Shown: positions 9,044-18,507, counted from the stretch's first letter. The stretch is 64,000 nucleotides of DNA from CAYVLA01 sp964549615 [NCBI: uncultured Thermococci archaeon] (GCA_964549615.1 CAZJVP010000090.1:1-64000); one strand, 5' to 3'. Program-made: numbers and translations. The notes: generated by a model from the letters alone, not told the origin.

Positions 9044-10288
9044 TTGCGGGTCCCGCTCCTGGGCTTGCTGGCAATGATCGCCCTCGCCACCGCCCTACCC
9101 CTCGTGCCGGCAGGGCAATATCCGACCGGGAAGCAGCTCGTCCTCGACTTCCTCATGGTCGGTGATGTCGACGGATGGGTGAACCACCTCGGCGACGACG
9201 AGCCTGCCATCACCATGACCTTGGTCCCCTGCAGGGCATTCGCCCTGGCCATGCCCGATGCGGACCTCTACAGGCTGAGTAGGGTCTACTTCCCCCGGAC
9301 CAAGGAACGGCTGTCCGAATTCGAGGTGCTCTTCTTCAACCACCCCAGGCTGAGCTTCTTCACGTTCCTTCAGCAGGAAATGATGGTGAACTTCGTTGCG
9401 ACCAAGGGGAAGGTGTCGATCGCCTATCCGCTCAGCCACTATGAGGACGTGCAGGTCCCTTGGCTGAACAGCCCGCTCTGCAAGGCCTTCCCGGTCGATG
9501 CGGAGAGGTTCTATGCGGCCAAGACCTTGGGCCTGCCCGACGAGTTCCCGGGCTTCGCTGGCCTTGAGCTGGAGCTGGGTCGGCCCCCCGTTTTCAGCGT
9601 CTTCCAGCCGGCTGGCCTGTTTGGCGCCAAGATCTACGAAAAGGCAAGGCCCGCCTATGCGAAGGAGGGTGCAACGGTCTGGCTCACCATGACCGGCGGT
9701 CCGGCCAACGTCCCCAAGGCCCCTGCCTTCATTTCATGGCCCTACGGATCCTCCATCGCCTGGGCCTTCGGCCTGCACCCGGGAAGCCGGCTCAAGCACT
9801 GGACCGAGAAAGGGGATTGGTGGGAGCTGGCCTTCCTGAACGTCTGCATCTATACGATGGGCGAGGAGACGCTGAACTTCGATGAGCTCGTTGAGATGCG
9901 CTTGGTCAAGAGCCAGTTCGCGTTCTACCGTGGGCTCTCATCCATGTTTCAGAGCATCGTTGACTTCGTATCCACGATGGGCGCGAACACCGCCTTGGCG
10001 GAGCGACTGCAGCTGGAGGCGGACGCGAGAAGGGCCATGGCCGAAGCCTATTACCTCTCAAGGGAGTTCGACCTTGCGAGCGAGGAGATGGAGGAAGCCT
10101 TGGAGGTTGCGCACCGGGCGACCGACGAGGCAACAAGGGCAAAGGAGCGTGCCTTGACCTGGATCTACCTCTCCGAGTGGCTCGCAACCGCTGCGGCTTC
10201 CCTGGTCTCAGCGCTGGCGGTGTGGGGGTTGATGATCAGGAGAAGGCTGTACAGAGAGGTGGGCACGACCCAGGCCAGGCACCTCTAG
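9044..10288 (+). CDS. SAP2: divergent member of the GATase1-like surface family
   Basis: This 414-residue paralog has a signal sequence (about 2-22), the LVLDFLMVGDV strand and RVYFPRTKERL in place of RxYMPRTY. The C-terminus is typical: a helical region, then WIYLSEWLATAAASLV and the basic tail RRRLYREVGTTQ. It is the most divergent copy, because the GGYExFGG elbow is replaced by YPLSHYED and the DWTPxWG motif is absent. If the family has a ligand, this copy should bind something different or nothing. The start is TTG 9044. It is transcribed divergently from the heparinase operon. Function unknown. Confidence 0.8.
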   Translation: MRVPLLGLLAMIALATALPLVPAGQYPTGKQLVLDFLMVGDVDGWVNHLGDDEPAITMTLVPCRAFALAMPDADLYRLSRVYFPRTKERLSEFEVLFFNHPRLSFFTFLQQEMMVNFVATKGKVSIAYPLSHYEDVQVPWLNSPLCKAFPVDAERFYAAKTLGLPDEFPGFAGLELELGRPPVFSVFQPAGLFGAKIYEKARPAYAKEGATVWLTMTGGPANVPKAPAFISWPYGSSIAWAFGLHPGSRLKHWTEKGDWWELAFLNVCIYTMGEETLNFDELVEMRLVKSQFAFYRGLSSMFQSIVDFVSTMGANTALAERLQLEADARRAMAEAYYLSREFDLASEEMEEALEVAHRATDEATRAKERALTWIYLSEWLATAAASLVSALAVWGLMIRRRLYREVGTTQARHL

Positions 10289-10354
10289 AGGGAGGGACAC
10301 CGCAGGGCCCATTGGCTGCGCACGATCCTGTCACCTGGCCCGTGGCCCGGTTTG

Positions 10355-11572
10355 CTACCTCGTTCTGAACTGGGTGGATGCTACCTGCCTGTACATGCGG
10401 CGCCGCACCATCAGGCTCCACAGCACGAAGCCGCAGACAAGAAAGGTCGCGGTCACGGAAAGCCACTCCGACACGTAGACCCATAGCAGCGCCTCGTTCT
10501 TCACGCTCTCAGCTACCGATTCAGCATGATCCATCAGTTCCAACGCCCGTGCGGCCCGCTCCAAGGCCGCCTCGAAGTCCTGCTCGAGATAGAGGGTTGC
10601 GGCCTCGGCCTTGACGGAGTCCGCGTTCTGGAGCGCAAGGTAAACCTTCTTTGGATTTGCCCCGAACTTGTCAACGAAGTCTATGAGGGACGCAATGATT
10701 ATCCTCCGGTAGGCGAAGGTGGCCATCCTGGTCCTCACCGTGTGCACCAGATCCAGGTCTACGGGTATTGGCCTCTTGGCGCAGTAGAGCATCAGGTTTG
10801 TTGCGAAATCGGGGAGGTACTCCCAGGTCAGAAAGACCGCCCCTCCTCCTGGCGTCCAGTCGCCGGTCATAGCAAATACCGTTCCGTTGCGGTACTCCCA
10901 TGTTGAAAAGAAGGGATTCTCGTAGCCTTTGTGGAATCCAGCATCTATGGTAACGATCGCCAGCACCTGTGCGCCGGCCCTTGCTCTGACGATGTTGGAG
11001 TCGTACCTGACCAGAAACGGAAGGTCCGGCCGCCAGGGGAGGCTCCTCATGAAGACATGCTCAGTGTCCAAGATCGTAACCTTGCCGCCCAGATACGATC
11101 CAGCCTCGGTGTCCACGGGCAAGACCTCACCGACCGGCGTGACCCCCCAGTCCATGTTGCCAGCTACCCCGCCGAAGGTCTCGTATCCGCCTATCATGAC
11201 GAGCCCCAACCCCTCGGCCGCAACGGCGTCCCTGAACCACACGCGGTGCGCGGCGGTAAAGCTGTCGACGTTGGAGTCGCTTATGATGATCACGTCGTAG
11301 CTCTGCACAAGCGACTCGTACGTCCTGGGCATATAGACGCGGATCGCCCTAATAATATCCTGCGCCGAGATCCCGGCGTAGTGGGCCCTTGAAGCCTGGA
11401 CCGGCGTTACCTCAAGGAACGGTTCGGCCTTCATGTGGATGTACGGAGTTTGGCCCGGGTAGGGATCGCCTGTGTAGAGCACCCTCACCTTGGATGGCGT
11501 TTGGCCCGTCGCGAAAGGCAGGAGCAGAGATATGAGAAACATCACGAAGAGGGATGAGGCAACGCGTAGCAT
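10355..11572 (-). CDS. SAP3: GATase1-like surface protein with C-terminal anchor
   Basis: This paralog of about 405 residues has a signal peptide (FVMFLISLLLPFATG), then VRVLYTGDPYPGQ, RVYMPRTY, DVIIISDSN, GGYETFGG and GDWTPGGG. A helical segment precedes the WVYVSEWLSVTATFLVC membrane helix and the RRRMYRQV tail. It is closest to SAP8, sharing the TPSKVRVLYTGDPYPGQ-type opening and similarity along the whole length. I prefer ATG 11572 to TTG 11587 because GGTG lies at ribosome-binding-site distance and the signal peptide begins there. It is convergent with SAP2, with 66 nt between the stop codons. Function unknown. Confidence 0.85.
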   Translation of the reverse strand: MLRVASSLFVMFLISLLLPFATGQTPSKVRVLYTGDPYPGQTPYIHMKAEPFLEVTPVQASRAHYAGISAQDIIRAIRVYMPRTYESLVQSYDVIIISDSNVDSFTAAHRVWFRDAVAAEGLGLVMIGGYETFGGVAGNMDWGVTPVGEVLPVDTEAGSYLGGKVTILDTEHVFMRSLPWRPDLPFLVRYDSNIVRARAGAQVLAIVTIDAGFHKGYENPFFSTWEYRNGTVFAMTGDWTPGGGAVFLTWEYLPDFATNLMLYCAKRPIPVDLDLVHTVRTRMATFAYRRIIIASLIDFVDKFGANPKKVYLALQNADSVKAEAATLYLEQDFEAALERAARALELMDHAESVAESVKNEALLWVYVSEWLSVTATFLVCGFVLWSLMVRRRMYRQVASTQFRTR

Positions 11573-11621
11573 CGGCGTCCACCTCAAGAGGTTGGGCGAG
11601 AGCGCCTTGGGCGTGTGCCCT

Positions 11622-11630
11622 ACTTAAATA
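11622..11630 (-). promoter_or_regulatory. TATA box of SAP3
   Basis: The minus strand reads TATTTAAGT with A/T-rich context. The predicted transcription start is near 11600, giving a short leader before the 11587/11572 starts. Confidence 0.5.
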
Positions 11631-11873
11631 GCTTCGCTCAGAAACTCAGAAACCAAGAAACCGGTTCTCCCCAAAGCCGGATGTGGAGGCGCGATGCAGG
11701 GGACTGGCAATTCGGTAACCATGGCAAGGGTACAGACGATGTCAAAGTCTTGGCTGCCTCGGTGCAGATCCTTCATCGTGCCCAGGGATACGAAATATCA
11801 AGACTGTGCTGGAAGCCCGCGTTCTCGCGGCCGCCAGCCGACGAAAGGTGAAGGTAGCCTATGCTACGATCTT

Positions 11874-12290
11874 TCACTTGGGGAGCCATCCTGAGGTTCT
11901 CAGGATCTCCTGAACCTTGCTGAGAACGAAGACCGCATCGCGATGCGCCTGTCTTGCCTCGCGTTCCCCATACAGTTTCTCGCCGTAGAAGGCAGGACCC
12001 CTCTCCTCACAGAGACGAGTGCACACCCAAGCCATCCTGTCCAGCATTTCCCGATCCACCTCCCCGATCTTCTTCCGCACGGCGTCTGCGAAGACCCTGC
12101 CGACGTCGTGGATCTTCGGGTACTCAACGCCCAAAACAGCAAGTCCTCCCTTCAAAGCAAGCTCGGCAACCTCCTGGGCGCGTCTTACCGCCATGCTGAA
12201 ATCGCCTTCTCGCAGTGCACCCTCAAGGTCCCGCTTACAAAGCCTCTCTGCGCTTAGAAGGAGGTCCTGTCCTTTCTTGCGGTTGTTCAT
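11874..12290 (-). CDS. HEPN-domain protein (toxin partner of MNT)
   Basis: This 138-residue all-helical HEPN protein includes RRAQEVAELALKGGLAVLG, PKIHDVG and a C-terminal RX5H motif in EREARQAHRD, consistent with the RX4-6H ribonuclease signature of HEPN toxins. I use ATG 12290 because its ATGA overlaps the TGA stop of the upstream MNT gene, so the two are translationally coupled. In characterised pairs the HEPN protein cleaves RNA and MNT neutralises it, in some cases by AMP transfer. Activity here is inferred from the motif. Its position between SAP3 and the beta-helix gene is typical of accessory DNA. Confidence 0.85.
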   Translation of the reverse strand: MNNRKKGQDLLLSAERLCKRDLEGALREGDFSMAVRRAQEVAELALKGGLAVLGVEYPKIHDVGRVFADAVRKKIGEVDREMLDRMAWVCTRLCEERGPAFYGEKLYGEREARQAHRDAVFVLSKVQEILRTSGWLPK

Positions 12291-12793
12291 AAGCTGAATA
12301 CCTCGCCGGGCTTTAGGTCTGGTTTCAGATCCCAGTACCATGTCCCGTCGTCCAGCCAGACCCTCTTCGACCCTAGCTGCCTGAGACGTTGCTTCACCTC
12401 CTCAAGCCTTTGGGCGAAGAAACCGCCGCGATCGTGGAGTATCCTTGCGTCCTCCACCATGTCCAGGTAGATGTACCTGTTCTCCCTTGCCTCCTTCATC
12501 GACAGGATGAGGTAACTGATTCTGGGTTCGGTGCCCAGACTTCTCATCGATCTCCTGAACACATCCTCTTCGCGGAGGCGGGACTGTACATCGAGAACCC
12601 GGTCCAAACGGCGGTGATAGTTCCTAGCCGGGTTCCTGATTATCAACAGAAGGTCGATGTCGCTCTCAGGCTTTGCCACGCCTCTAGCCACGGAGCCGTA
12701 CAGGACGACGGAGACCAGGGATTCCCCCAGTGTCTCTTTCAGCAACTCCACGAGCTTCTCTAAGAGCTCGCTGTAGAATTCAAACCCGAGCAT
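12287..12793 (-). CDS. MNT-family nucleotidyltransferase (antitoxin)
   Basis: This 168-residue minimal nucleotidyltransferase has the exact GSX10DXD motif in YGSVARGVAKPESDIDLLL (about 37-55). A third acidic residue expected for catalysis lies further on. It forms a 4-nt overlapping operon with the HEPN gene. I chose ATG 12793 because the conserved fold begins at EFYSELLEKL; the longer frame back to 12883 adds an unconserved Arg-rich stretch. After the core it has a C-terminal extension of about 80 residues rich in charged helices (RLEEVKQRLRQLG). It probably neutralises the neighbouring HEPN protein. Confidence 0.85.
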   Translation of the reverse strand: MLGFEFYSELLEKLVELLKETLGESLVSVVLYGSVARGVAKPESDIDLLLIIRNPARNYHRRLDRVLDVQSRLREEDVFRRSMRSLGTEPRISYLILSMKEARENRYIYLDMVEDARILHDRGGFFAQRLEEVKQRLRQLGSKRVWLDDGTWYWDLKPDLKPGEVFSL

Positions 12794-13239
12794 CTGGCCG
12801 TTCCTCGTCCTCCTCAAGGTTGCGCACCGCTTTGCCGGACCATGCGCAGACATGACGATGTGACTATACCAGCGCGCAAACAACGGTGAAGGACCTCTTA
12901 AAGCTTAGCTTGGTTCGGTTCCTTGGGCGAGGGCACCAAGTGGCGTGGGGATCCAGTTGCGGAGAATACTGTCCACAAGTTCCGGGAGGACACCGTCTCT
13001 GCATGTCCAAGTCTCGCGCACGCTACACATTTGGCAAAGGATCTTGCGGGGGACACAAGGAAGCGCCTTTGGCATCCCAAGCGCTCGAATGCCTCAGAAT
13101 GAGGTTGTCAGGCCGTTTGTCGTTTTCTGGGATTCACGTGTTCTGGCGTGGGACGTAGCAGGCAATGTGGTTTTCCGCGACCGTTCGTTGGCCCAGTGGG
13201 GACAGCCAGATGGGCAGCTGGGGTTCGAAAACCACTCGC
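12794..13239. other. intergenic, no supported gene
   Basis: No protein with recognisable features is encoded here. The plus-strand open frame 12886-13158 has no domain features or promoter. A T-loop-like string (GGTTCGAAAACC near 13214) does not belong to a foldable tRNA. Confidence 0.4.
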
Positions 13240-15405
13240 TTACTGGTCAGTCGAATTCCCCCGCCAGATCAGCTTAGCAGGGATGGCGTAGAGCTCGTCC
13301 ACCCCCTCACGAAGGTAGAACGGTAGTTTCTCCTTGAGCCCGATCTCGCTAGTGTCGATGTCCTTGAAGCCCAACTTCAAGGCCGGCGACCCCGGCCTGA
13401 GGTGGAAGTTCCCGTTGGCGGGATCCACGAACATCGGATCCGCCACTATGCTGTGCTGATCGTACTTCCTGTCGAGGATGGTCAGCCATCTCTCCCAAGA
13501 CCCATCTGCCGGGCCGCCGCTCACGGTAAGCGGGCCGTTTGGCTTCCAGATGAGGTTGTAATCCGAAACCGCGACCCTGGTGTCGTTCCAGTTGATGAAA
13601 CCGTACACATCGCCCTTGGCCCCCTGGATGTAGATGATGTTTCTCAGGTATTCATGGCCCTGTGCCAGCTCGCCCGCCATCTCCATGCTCCTGATGGCCG
13701 CGGCGTTGCCGGGTGCCACGACGAGTATGTTGTTCTCTATCCTGTTCCCAACACCTTTGGTGAAGATGCATTGGTCGCCCCCTATTCCCATGACGTTGTA
13801 GATGATGTTGTTTGTAACGGTGAAGTAGTCCGCCCCGTCATCAAGGTAAATGCCGCTCTGCAGGGTAAGCCTGTAGTTACCAACGTCATGGATCAGGTTA
13901 TGATCGTACGTGTTGTCCCGCCCCGGCCCCCAGCATTCCATTGCCCCGGTATCCTGGCTGTCCAGATTCACATCGTGTATGTGGTTGTAGGCTATGAGGT
14001 TGTTGTGGGAGTAGAGATAGTCGTAATGGTTCTCTCGGGTTGCGCCCTCGATTCGCTTGATGATCTCGGTTGAGATCAAGCCCTTGATGGTCGTGCCGTA
14101 CCGGGGCATGTGGTGGATCTCGTTGTGCAGGATCTTGTTGTGGCCGCTCTGCGAGATCTCAACGCCGTAGCCGTGGCCGACTAGGCACCCGCAGTGGTGT
14201 ATGTGGTTGTTTTCCACGACGTTGTCATGGTTCACATCCGGCCCGCCGCCCACCCAGTATCCGGTCAGGGAGACGCCGTGCTGCCCATTGAACCGGATCA
14301 GGTTGCCGTAGACCACGATCCCTTGGGCGTGGTACGCTATCATCACCCCGTTGAGCCCCCCATTCTCTATCCGGCAGTACTTGACCGAGCAGTTCTCGGC
14401 CCCGCTTATTTCGACCACGTGCTTATTGCAGATGCCGAGCAAGAGGCCCTCGAGATGGACGTTCCTGACGGGTCTCTCGCTGGATCCCTTGATGAGAACC
14501 ACATTATCGGCGGTCGAGACCACCATCGTCTGATCCCCAATGGGTTCGCGGCTTGGCCAGCAGTAGACGTAGCCCTTGCTCAAGCTTATCTGGGCCTCGC
14601 CCGGATCGTCAAGAAACGCAAGCACGTTCCTGATGAAGTAGCGATTGCCCGGCGTCATGTCGTAGCCAGAGGCGGTTCCCATGGTGATGATCCTAGCCTC
14701 CGGGTCGACGTCGACTATGGGTTTCTCGGCCGAGAACCAGTCGTGCCCGGGCCAGATGAAAACCCTAGCGTCGGCGAAGTCCAAGCCGCTCGGTTCCAGG
14801 TCGGTGGGCTGGTAGTAGAAGGCCGTCTTTTCCTGTCCTGGGACCGGCCCGGCGATCTTGAAGTAGTCCCATTCGGGCTTGCGCGCCAGTTCCATCCTCC
14901 GCCCGTTCTCGAAAACTTGGAGGGGTTTCGTCCCGTTGGGTATCGGCGCTCGCCAGATCCCGTGCTGGTGTGGGGCCCAGTCGGTTAACCTCAGCCCTCC
15001 AACCAGGCTAGGCGTCTCCGCCGGGTACGCGGCGTACGTTATCGAATGCTCCTCGGTACCCGAATCCTCGGGTCCCAATGCGAATCCCTCCGGAAGGTAG
15101 TAGGTACCCCCTCTGACCAAGACCCTTACGTCCTTGGTCAGGTTTTCGGCGACGATTCTCCGAACCTCATCGCGGGCCCTCTGAAGGGTGGCGAAAGGCC
15201 CATCCGTCCTCGCGCGGTTCGGTGAAGGAAGCGTGCCTGACCATGAATCATTGCCGTTCGTTGCCACGTAGAAAGTCAACTCCGCCTGTTCCCTGCGCCT
15301 CAAAATCATCGACCCGAATGCCAGTGCAACCAGCGCGATTAGGATCACTCCGGCTACCTCCCTTCTGGGCAACAACGACGATCCCGCCCTGCTGAAGACC
15401 TGCAT
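13240..15405 (-). CDS. anchored right-handed parallel beta-helix protein (polysaccharide lyase/hydrolase-like)
   Basis: This 721-residue protein has a basic N-terminus and a signal anchor (VAGVILIALVALAFGSMI, about 18-35). The opening FYVATNGNDSWSGTLPSPN is typical of secreted parallel beta-helix enzymes such as PL6/GH120-like and pectate-lyase-like proteins. The centre (about 300-600) has Asn-rich coils such as NCSVKYCRIENGG, NHIHHCG, NEIHHMPRYG and NNIIYNV, spaced 22-28 residues apart. It probably acts outside the cell on a polymer. Its family is not certain, since many beta-helix proteins share this shape. The 3' end is followed by a 450-nt gap before the MNT-HEPN pair. Confidence 0.75.
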   Translation of the reverse strand: MQVFSRAGSSLLPRREVAGVILIALVALAFGSMILRRREQAELTFYVATNGNDSWSGTLPSPNRARTDGPFATLQRARDEVRRIVAENLTKDVRVLVRGGTYYLPEGFALGPEDSGTEEHSITYAAYPAETPSLVGGLRLTDWAPHQHGIWRAPIPNGTKPLQVFENGRRMELARKPEWDYFKIAGPVPGQEKTAFYYQPTDLEPSGLDFADARVFIWPGHDWFSAEKPIVDVDPEARIITMGTASGYDMTPGNRYFIRNVLAFLDDPGEAQISLSKGYVYCWPSREPIGDQTMVVSTADNVVLIKGSSERPVRNVHLEGLLLGICNKHVVEISGAENCSVKYCRIENGGLNGVMIAYHAQGIVVYGNLIRFNGQHGVSLTGYWVGGGPDVNHDNVVENNHIHHCGCLVGHGYGVEISQSGHNKILHNEIHHMPRYGTTIKGLISTEIIKRIEGATRENHYDYLYSHNNLIAYNHIHDVNLDSQDTGAMECWGPGRDNTYDHNLIHDVGNYRLTLQSGIYLDDGADYFTVTNNIIYNVMGIGGDQCIFTKGVGNRIENNILVVAPGNAAAIRSMEMAGELAQGHEYLRNIIYIQGAKGDVYGFINWNDTRVAVSDYNLIWKPNGPLTVSGGPADGSWERWLTILDRKYDQHSIVADPMFVDPANGNFHLRPGSPALKLGFKDIDTSEIGLKEKLPFYLREGVDELYAIPAKLIWRGNSTDQ

Positions 15406-15544
15406 GGTTCCTCGATCGCATTGAATACTGTGACGGTCGCCTGTACCGGTTGGGAAATGCCGCTAATCATCCGACGATAATCGATCTACCGGCCACCGCG
15501 TCGGGTCGGCTCTGAAGCTGGACCGAGCGACCGAGCGAGAAACA

Positions 15545-15551
15545 CATTATA
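15545..15551 (+). promoter_or_regulatory. TATA-like box, leaderless gene
   Basis: CATTATA is centred about 27 nt before GTG 15575, so transcription should start at or beside the start codon. Confidence 0.45.
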
Positions 15552-15574
15552 GGTTTGGCCAGCGCTGCTTCAAC

Positions 15575-15781
15575 GTGGACAGCAAGTTCGGGCCGGCCGT
15601 ACCGATTGCGATATCGATCATCGGGGGCATCGGCTGGGTCGTCTTCATACTCCTGCATGCGTTCTTCTGGTCCGAGGGTTTCACGCTCTTCCAGAACATC
15701 GTCATCGGGATCGTCTCGCTGCTGATCGTGATCGCCATCCTGGGAGTCACCTGGGTAGTTTGGGCCCTGAGAGCGGCATGA
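15575..15781 (+). CDS. small two-helix membrane protein
   Basis: This 68-residue protein has two strongly hydrophobic segments (about 9-30 and 39-65), joined by the loop FFWSEGFTLF. The start is GTG 15575, supported by a TATA-like element at leaderless spacing. Small archaeal two-helix membrane proteins of this kind are widespread and uncharacterised. It converges with the GH gene at 15814-17223. I do not assign a function. Confidence 0.65.
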   Translation: MDSKFGPAVPIAISIIGGIGWVVFILLHAFFWSEGFTLFQNIVIGIVSLLIVIAILGVTWVVWALRAA

Positions 15782-15813
15782 CCCTCCTCAGCCACCCGTG
15801 TCTCTAATCCCCG

Positions 15814-17223
15814 TCAGTACGGAAGGGTCGACTGAACCAGAACCGCTTCGGGCGGGGAGCATATGTGCAGCTCCTGACCGAGGTCAACCTCGCCGGTCCA
15901 GACGGGACGAGGAAAACCTTCCAGATCGACCATCGTGTCCTTGCTGTAGAGGAATGCCTTCGTGTGCTGCCTTCCCGCGTCCGGGAGCTTGACGTTTACG
16001 TCGACTGGCTTTGGTCCGCGGTTGACCAAGCAGATGGACCAGGCCCTGCACCCGAATCCGGACGGAATGCTTGCGACAAGCAGCCGCCAGTCCTGGGAAG
16101 GTTGTTGCGTTCGATACGTGGCACACCCCTTCGGGAAATACCTCGACAGAAGCGACCAAGCATGGAACCAAGGCCGCAGTTTGAGTCCCTTCTCCTTGTT
16201 CGTCCACATGCCCCAGTAGAAGCCGGGGTGCGAGTTGTCGTCCAGCATCCAGGCTGAGACGGCGCTAGCGCCTGCGCGGGCCGCCTGGACCGCGTAATCG
16301 GCCATGAAGAGGCCGTAGTCGTAACTGTCTATTCTCCGGTTGCCATAGGGATGATCCGCCTCGTCGTTAAGGCCCGCCTCGCCCACGACGAAGGGCTTCC
16401 CGCCCGACTCAGGGTCGTTGGCCCGGATATACTCCAACTGTTGGCGGAGGTACCCCTCCAGCAAACCTGGGCGGACGACGTCATCGCGCTCGTAGCGGTG
16501 GATCTCGTAGGCGCCGAGCAAGATCCGAAGCTGATCCACCGAGTTGCGGAGCCATTCATCGGCGTTGGAGTGGTCCGGCCCCATGAGAGTGACCCGTTCG
16601 TCCAGGTGCCTTTCGGCGAAAACGCGCGCGACGTTCTCCAAGCCCGTCTTCCACCTATCCCAGTCCCCCACCTCGTAGTTGGGCTCGTTGACGAGGATGA
16701 AGTACTTGATGCAGCTGTAACCCCTCTGGTTCACCAGGTAGTCCATGTACGTGCCGATCGCCTCCGCATAGACCGGATCCGCGACATCCTTGACCCCAGG
16801 AATCCTAAGCCACTCCGGCTCGCAACCCCAGTCCGTGAGGAGGACGGTGATGCCCTCTCGCTGGCAGAGGTCGAGCTGTCGGTACAGCCTCTTCATCTCG
16901 GGGGTTTCCCAATCGAACTTTCCCTGCCCAAGGTAGCACCACTTGGTCTGCATCATGGACCTGACCACGGGCAGCCTCATCCATCGGATGCGATCGGCGA
17001 TCAGTTCGAAGTCCTCGTCCGTCACCCCATGCTCGTCGTAGCCCCTGGAGTCCCACTCTGCGCCGAAGCCCAGAAAACTATCGCGGGAGACCAACTCCAA
17101 CGCGATCGAAGCTGGCCCGGCCTTGCCGCGCCTGGATGTCAGGCCAACTGAGCAGAGCCACGCAAGCGCCAACCCGCATGCTAGGCCCGCGCCCCATGCC
17201 ACCCGCCTCAGCGTCGCTTGCAA
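15814..17223 (-). CDS. secreted clan GH-A glycoside hydrolase (GH5/GH39-like)
   Basis: This 469-residue protein has a signal peptide (about 8-30) and a TIM barrel. The acid/base motif FILVNEPNY has Glu180, and FVVGEAGL has the likely nucleophile Glu282, the positions expected for retaining clan GH-A enzymes. The opening FLGFGAEWDSRGYDEHG resembles GH39- and GH5-type proteins. The C-terminal 120 residues form a beta-rich domain (DWRLLVASIPSGFG, VDVNVKLPDAG). It begins at TTG 17223, 58 nt after SAP4 on the same strand, so it is probably co-transcribed with that surface protein. It acts outside the cell; the substrate is unknown. Confidence 0.75.
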   Translation of the reverse strand: MQATLRRVAWGAGLACGLALAWLCSVGLTSRRGKAGPASIALELVSRDSFLGFGAEWDSRGYDEHGVTDEDFELIADRIRWMRLPVVRSMMQTKWCYLGQGKFDWETPEMKRLYRQLDLCQREGITVLLTDWGCEPEWLRIPGVKDVADPVYAEAIGTYMDYLVNQRGYSCIKYFILVNEPNYEVGDWDRWKTGLENVARVFAERHLDERVTLMGPDHSNADEWLRNSVDQLRILLGAYEIHRYERDDVVRPGLLEGYLRQQLEYIRANDPESGGKPFVVGEAGLNDEADHPYGNRRIDSYDYGLFMADYAVQAARAGASAVSAWMLDDNSHPGFYWGMWTNKEKGLKLRPWFHAWSLLSRYFPKGCATYRTQQPSQDWRLLVASIPSGFGCRAWSICLVNRGPKPVDVNVKLPDAGRQHTKAFLYSKDTMVDLEGFPRPVWTGEVDLGQELHICSPPEAVLVQSTLPY

Positions 17224-17281
17224 CCTTGTTTCCTCCGGTGGAGATCACGAGGGCTCAGAGAGCATTGGCCGCGTCAGGAGG

Positions 17282-18481
17282 CTAACGCGCTCTTGTCACC
17301 TTGACCTCTCTGTACAGCCGCCTCCTGATCATCAGGGTCCACAACAGAGCCCCGCAGATCATGGCGGTTGCGGTCACCGCGAACCACTCAACCACGTAGG
17401 TCCATAGCAGCGCCCGCTCCTTGAGCGCCATCAACTGATCCGACAACGATCTGAACATCTCCTCGGTTTCCTGCAGCCTCGATAGCGCGTCAGGGTAGGC
17501 CTGCTCGAGGTAGAGCTGCTCGGCGTTCCTCTCCACAAGGCCAATCTCTACAAGGCTTCTCTCGGCGGGAGAAATCCGAGCGCCGAACTTCTCAACAAAC
17601 TCCATCAGGCTAATCGCAAGCGCCCGCCTCGTGAAGTAATTGTGGAACCTCGTTCGGATGTCGTGCATGAGATCGAGGTCCTCGGGGATCTTTGCGCCAG
17701 CGTTGAGGAAGTTCATGTTGACCACGTAATCCGGGTAGAATCGCCAGTCATACATTACTGAAGTGCCCCACGCTGGCGTCCAATCCGGCGTGTGGGCGAG
17801 ACCCGAACCTTCCCCGTACTGCCAGTAGACCAGGACGGGGTGCTTTGGCTCGGCCGCCATCTGCAGGAGAATCTTGGCTCCCTCCTTGGGCTCAACGACG
17901 TTCATCCCGCCGAACGGCGGCATCGTGTTCCACGGCAGCGACCTAACGAAGGGGTCATCCGGATAGTTGGCCACCACCTTGAAGCTGATCTCGTAAGTCT
18001 TTCCATCAACGCACTCCACAGGCAACGCCTCCTCTACGGACGAACCCTTCCATGTGGGATAGCCTTTCCCCCCGAAGGCCTCGATTCCCCCGACCATCAT
18101 GAGGCCCATCCCCGTCTTCTCGACGCCGCGCTTGAACCACTCCAGCTGATCGGCCCTGTACAGCCCCCGGTTGGTATCGCTGAGAATGATCAGATCGTAG
18201 GAAGTGGTGAGGTCATCGAAGGTTCTCGGCATGTAAACCCTCATGAACTGGCGCAGCTGGCGATCGTTGTAGGTGCCTATGTGGGCATAGGTCGCGGGGA
18301 TGGGCGTCCCGGTGAAGGACGGCTCCTCCATCATGTAGGTGTAGGGGGTTGGACCCCATGCATCGCCGATGTAGAGGATCCTGATCCTGTTGGTTACCGG
18401 ATCCCTGCGGACATCGCGGCCGCATGCTCCTGGGATCTGGGCAGTTATCAAAACCAGGACAACAGCGCATGCGGCTCTCAT
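17282..18481 (-). CDS. SAP4: GATase1-like surface protein with C-terminal anchor
   Basis: This paralog of about 399 residues has a signal peptide (VVLVLITAQIPGACG, with a possible lipobox Cys), then RIRILYIGDAWGPTPY, RVYMPRTF, LIILSDTN, GGIEAFGG and PDWTPAWG. It ends in a helical domain, the WTYVVEWFAVTATAMIC helix and the tail RRRLYREVKVTRAR. I chose ATG 18481 because the signal peptide starts there and a TTTTTTAT box lies about 31 nt upstream; the longer frame to 18610 has no family residues. The secreted GH gene follows by 58 nt, a direct genetic link between the family and polysaccharide breakdown. Function unknown. Confidence 0.85.
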   Translation of the reverse strand: MRAACAVVLVLITAQIPGACGRDVRRDPVTNRIRILYIGDAWGPTPYTYMMEEPSFTGTPIPATYAHIGTYNDRQLRQFMRVYMPRTFDDLTTSYDLIILSDTNRGLYRADQLEWFKRGVEKTGMGLMMVGGIEAFGGKGYPTWKGSSVEEALPVECVDGKTYEISFKVVANYPDDPFVRSLPWNTMPPFGGMNVVEPKEGAKILLQMAAEPKHPVLVYWQYGEGSGLAHTPDWTPAWGTSVMYDWRFYPDYVVNMNFLNAGAKIPEDLDLMHDIRTRFHNYFTRRALAISLMEFVEKFGARISPAERSLVEIGLVERNAEQLYLEQAYPDALSRLQETEEMFRSLSDQLMALKERALLWTYVVEWFAVTATAMICGALLWTLMIRRRLYREVKVTRAR

Positions 18482-18507
18482 TCTGTAAGTACCGTTTCGG
18501 GCCCACG

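Noticed and set aside
12886-13239. Open frames and a T-loop-like GGTTCGAAAACC near 13214
   Set aside because: No recognisable protein, and the flanking bases do not form tRNA arms.
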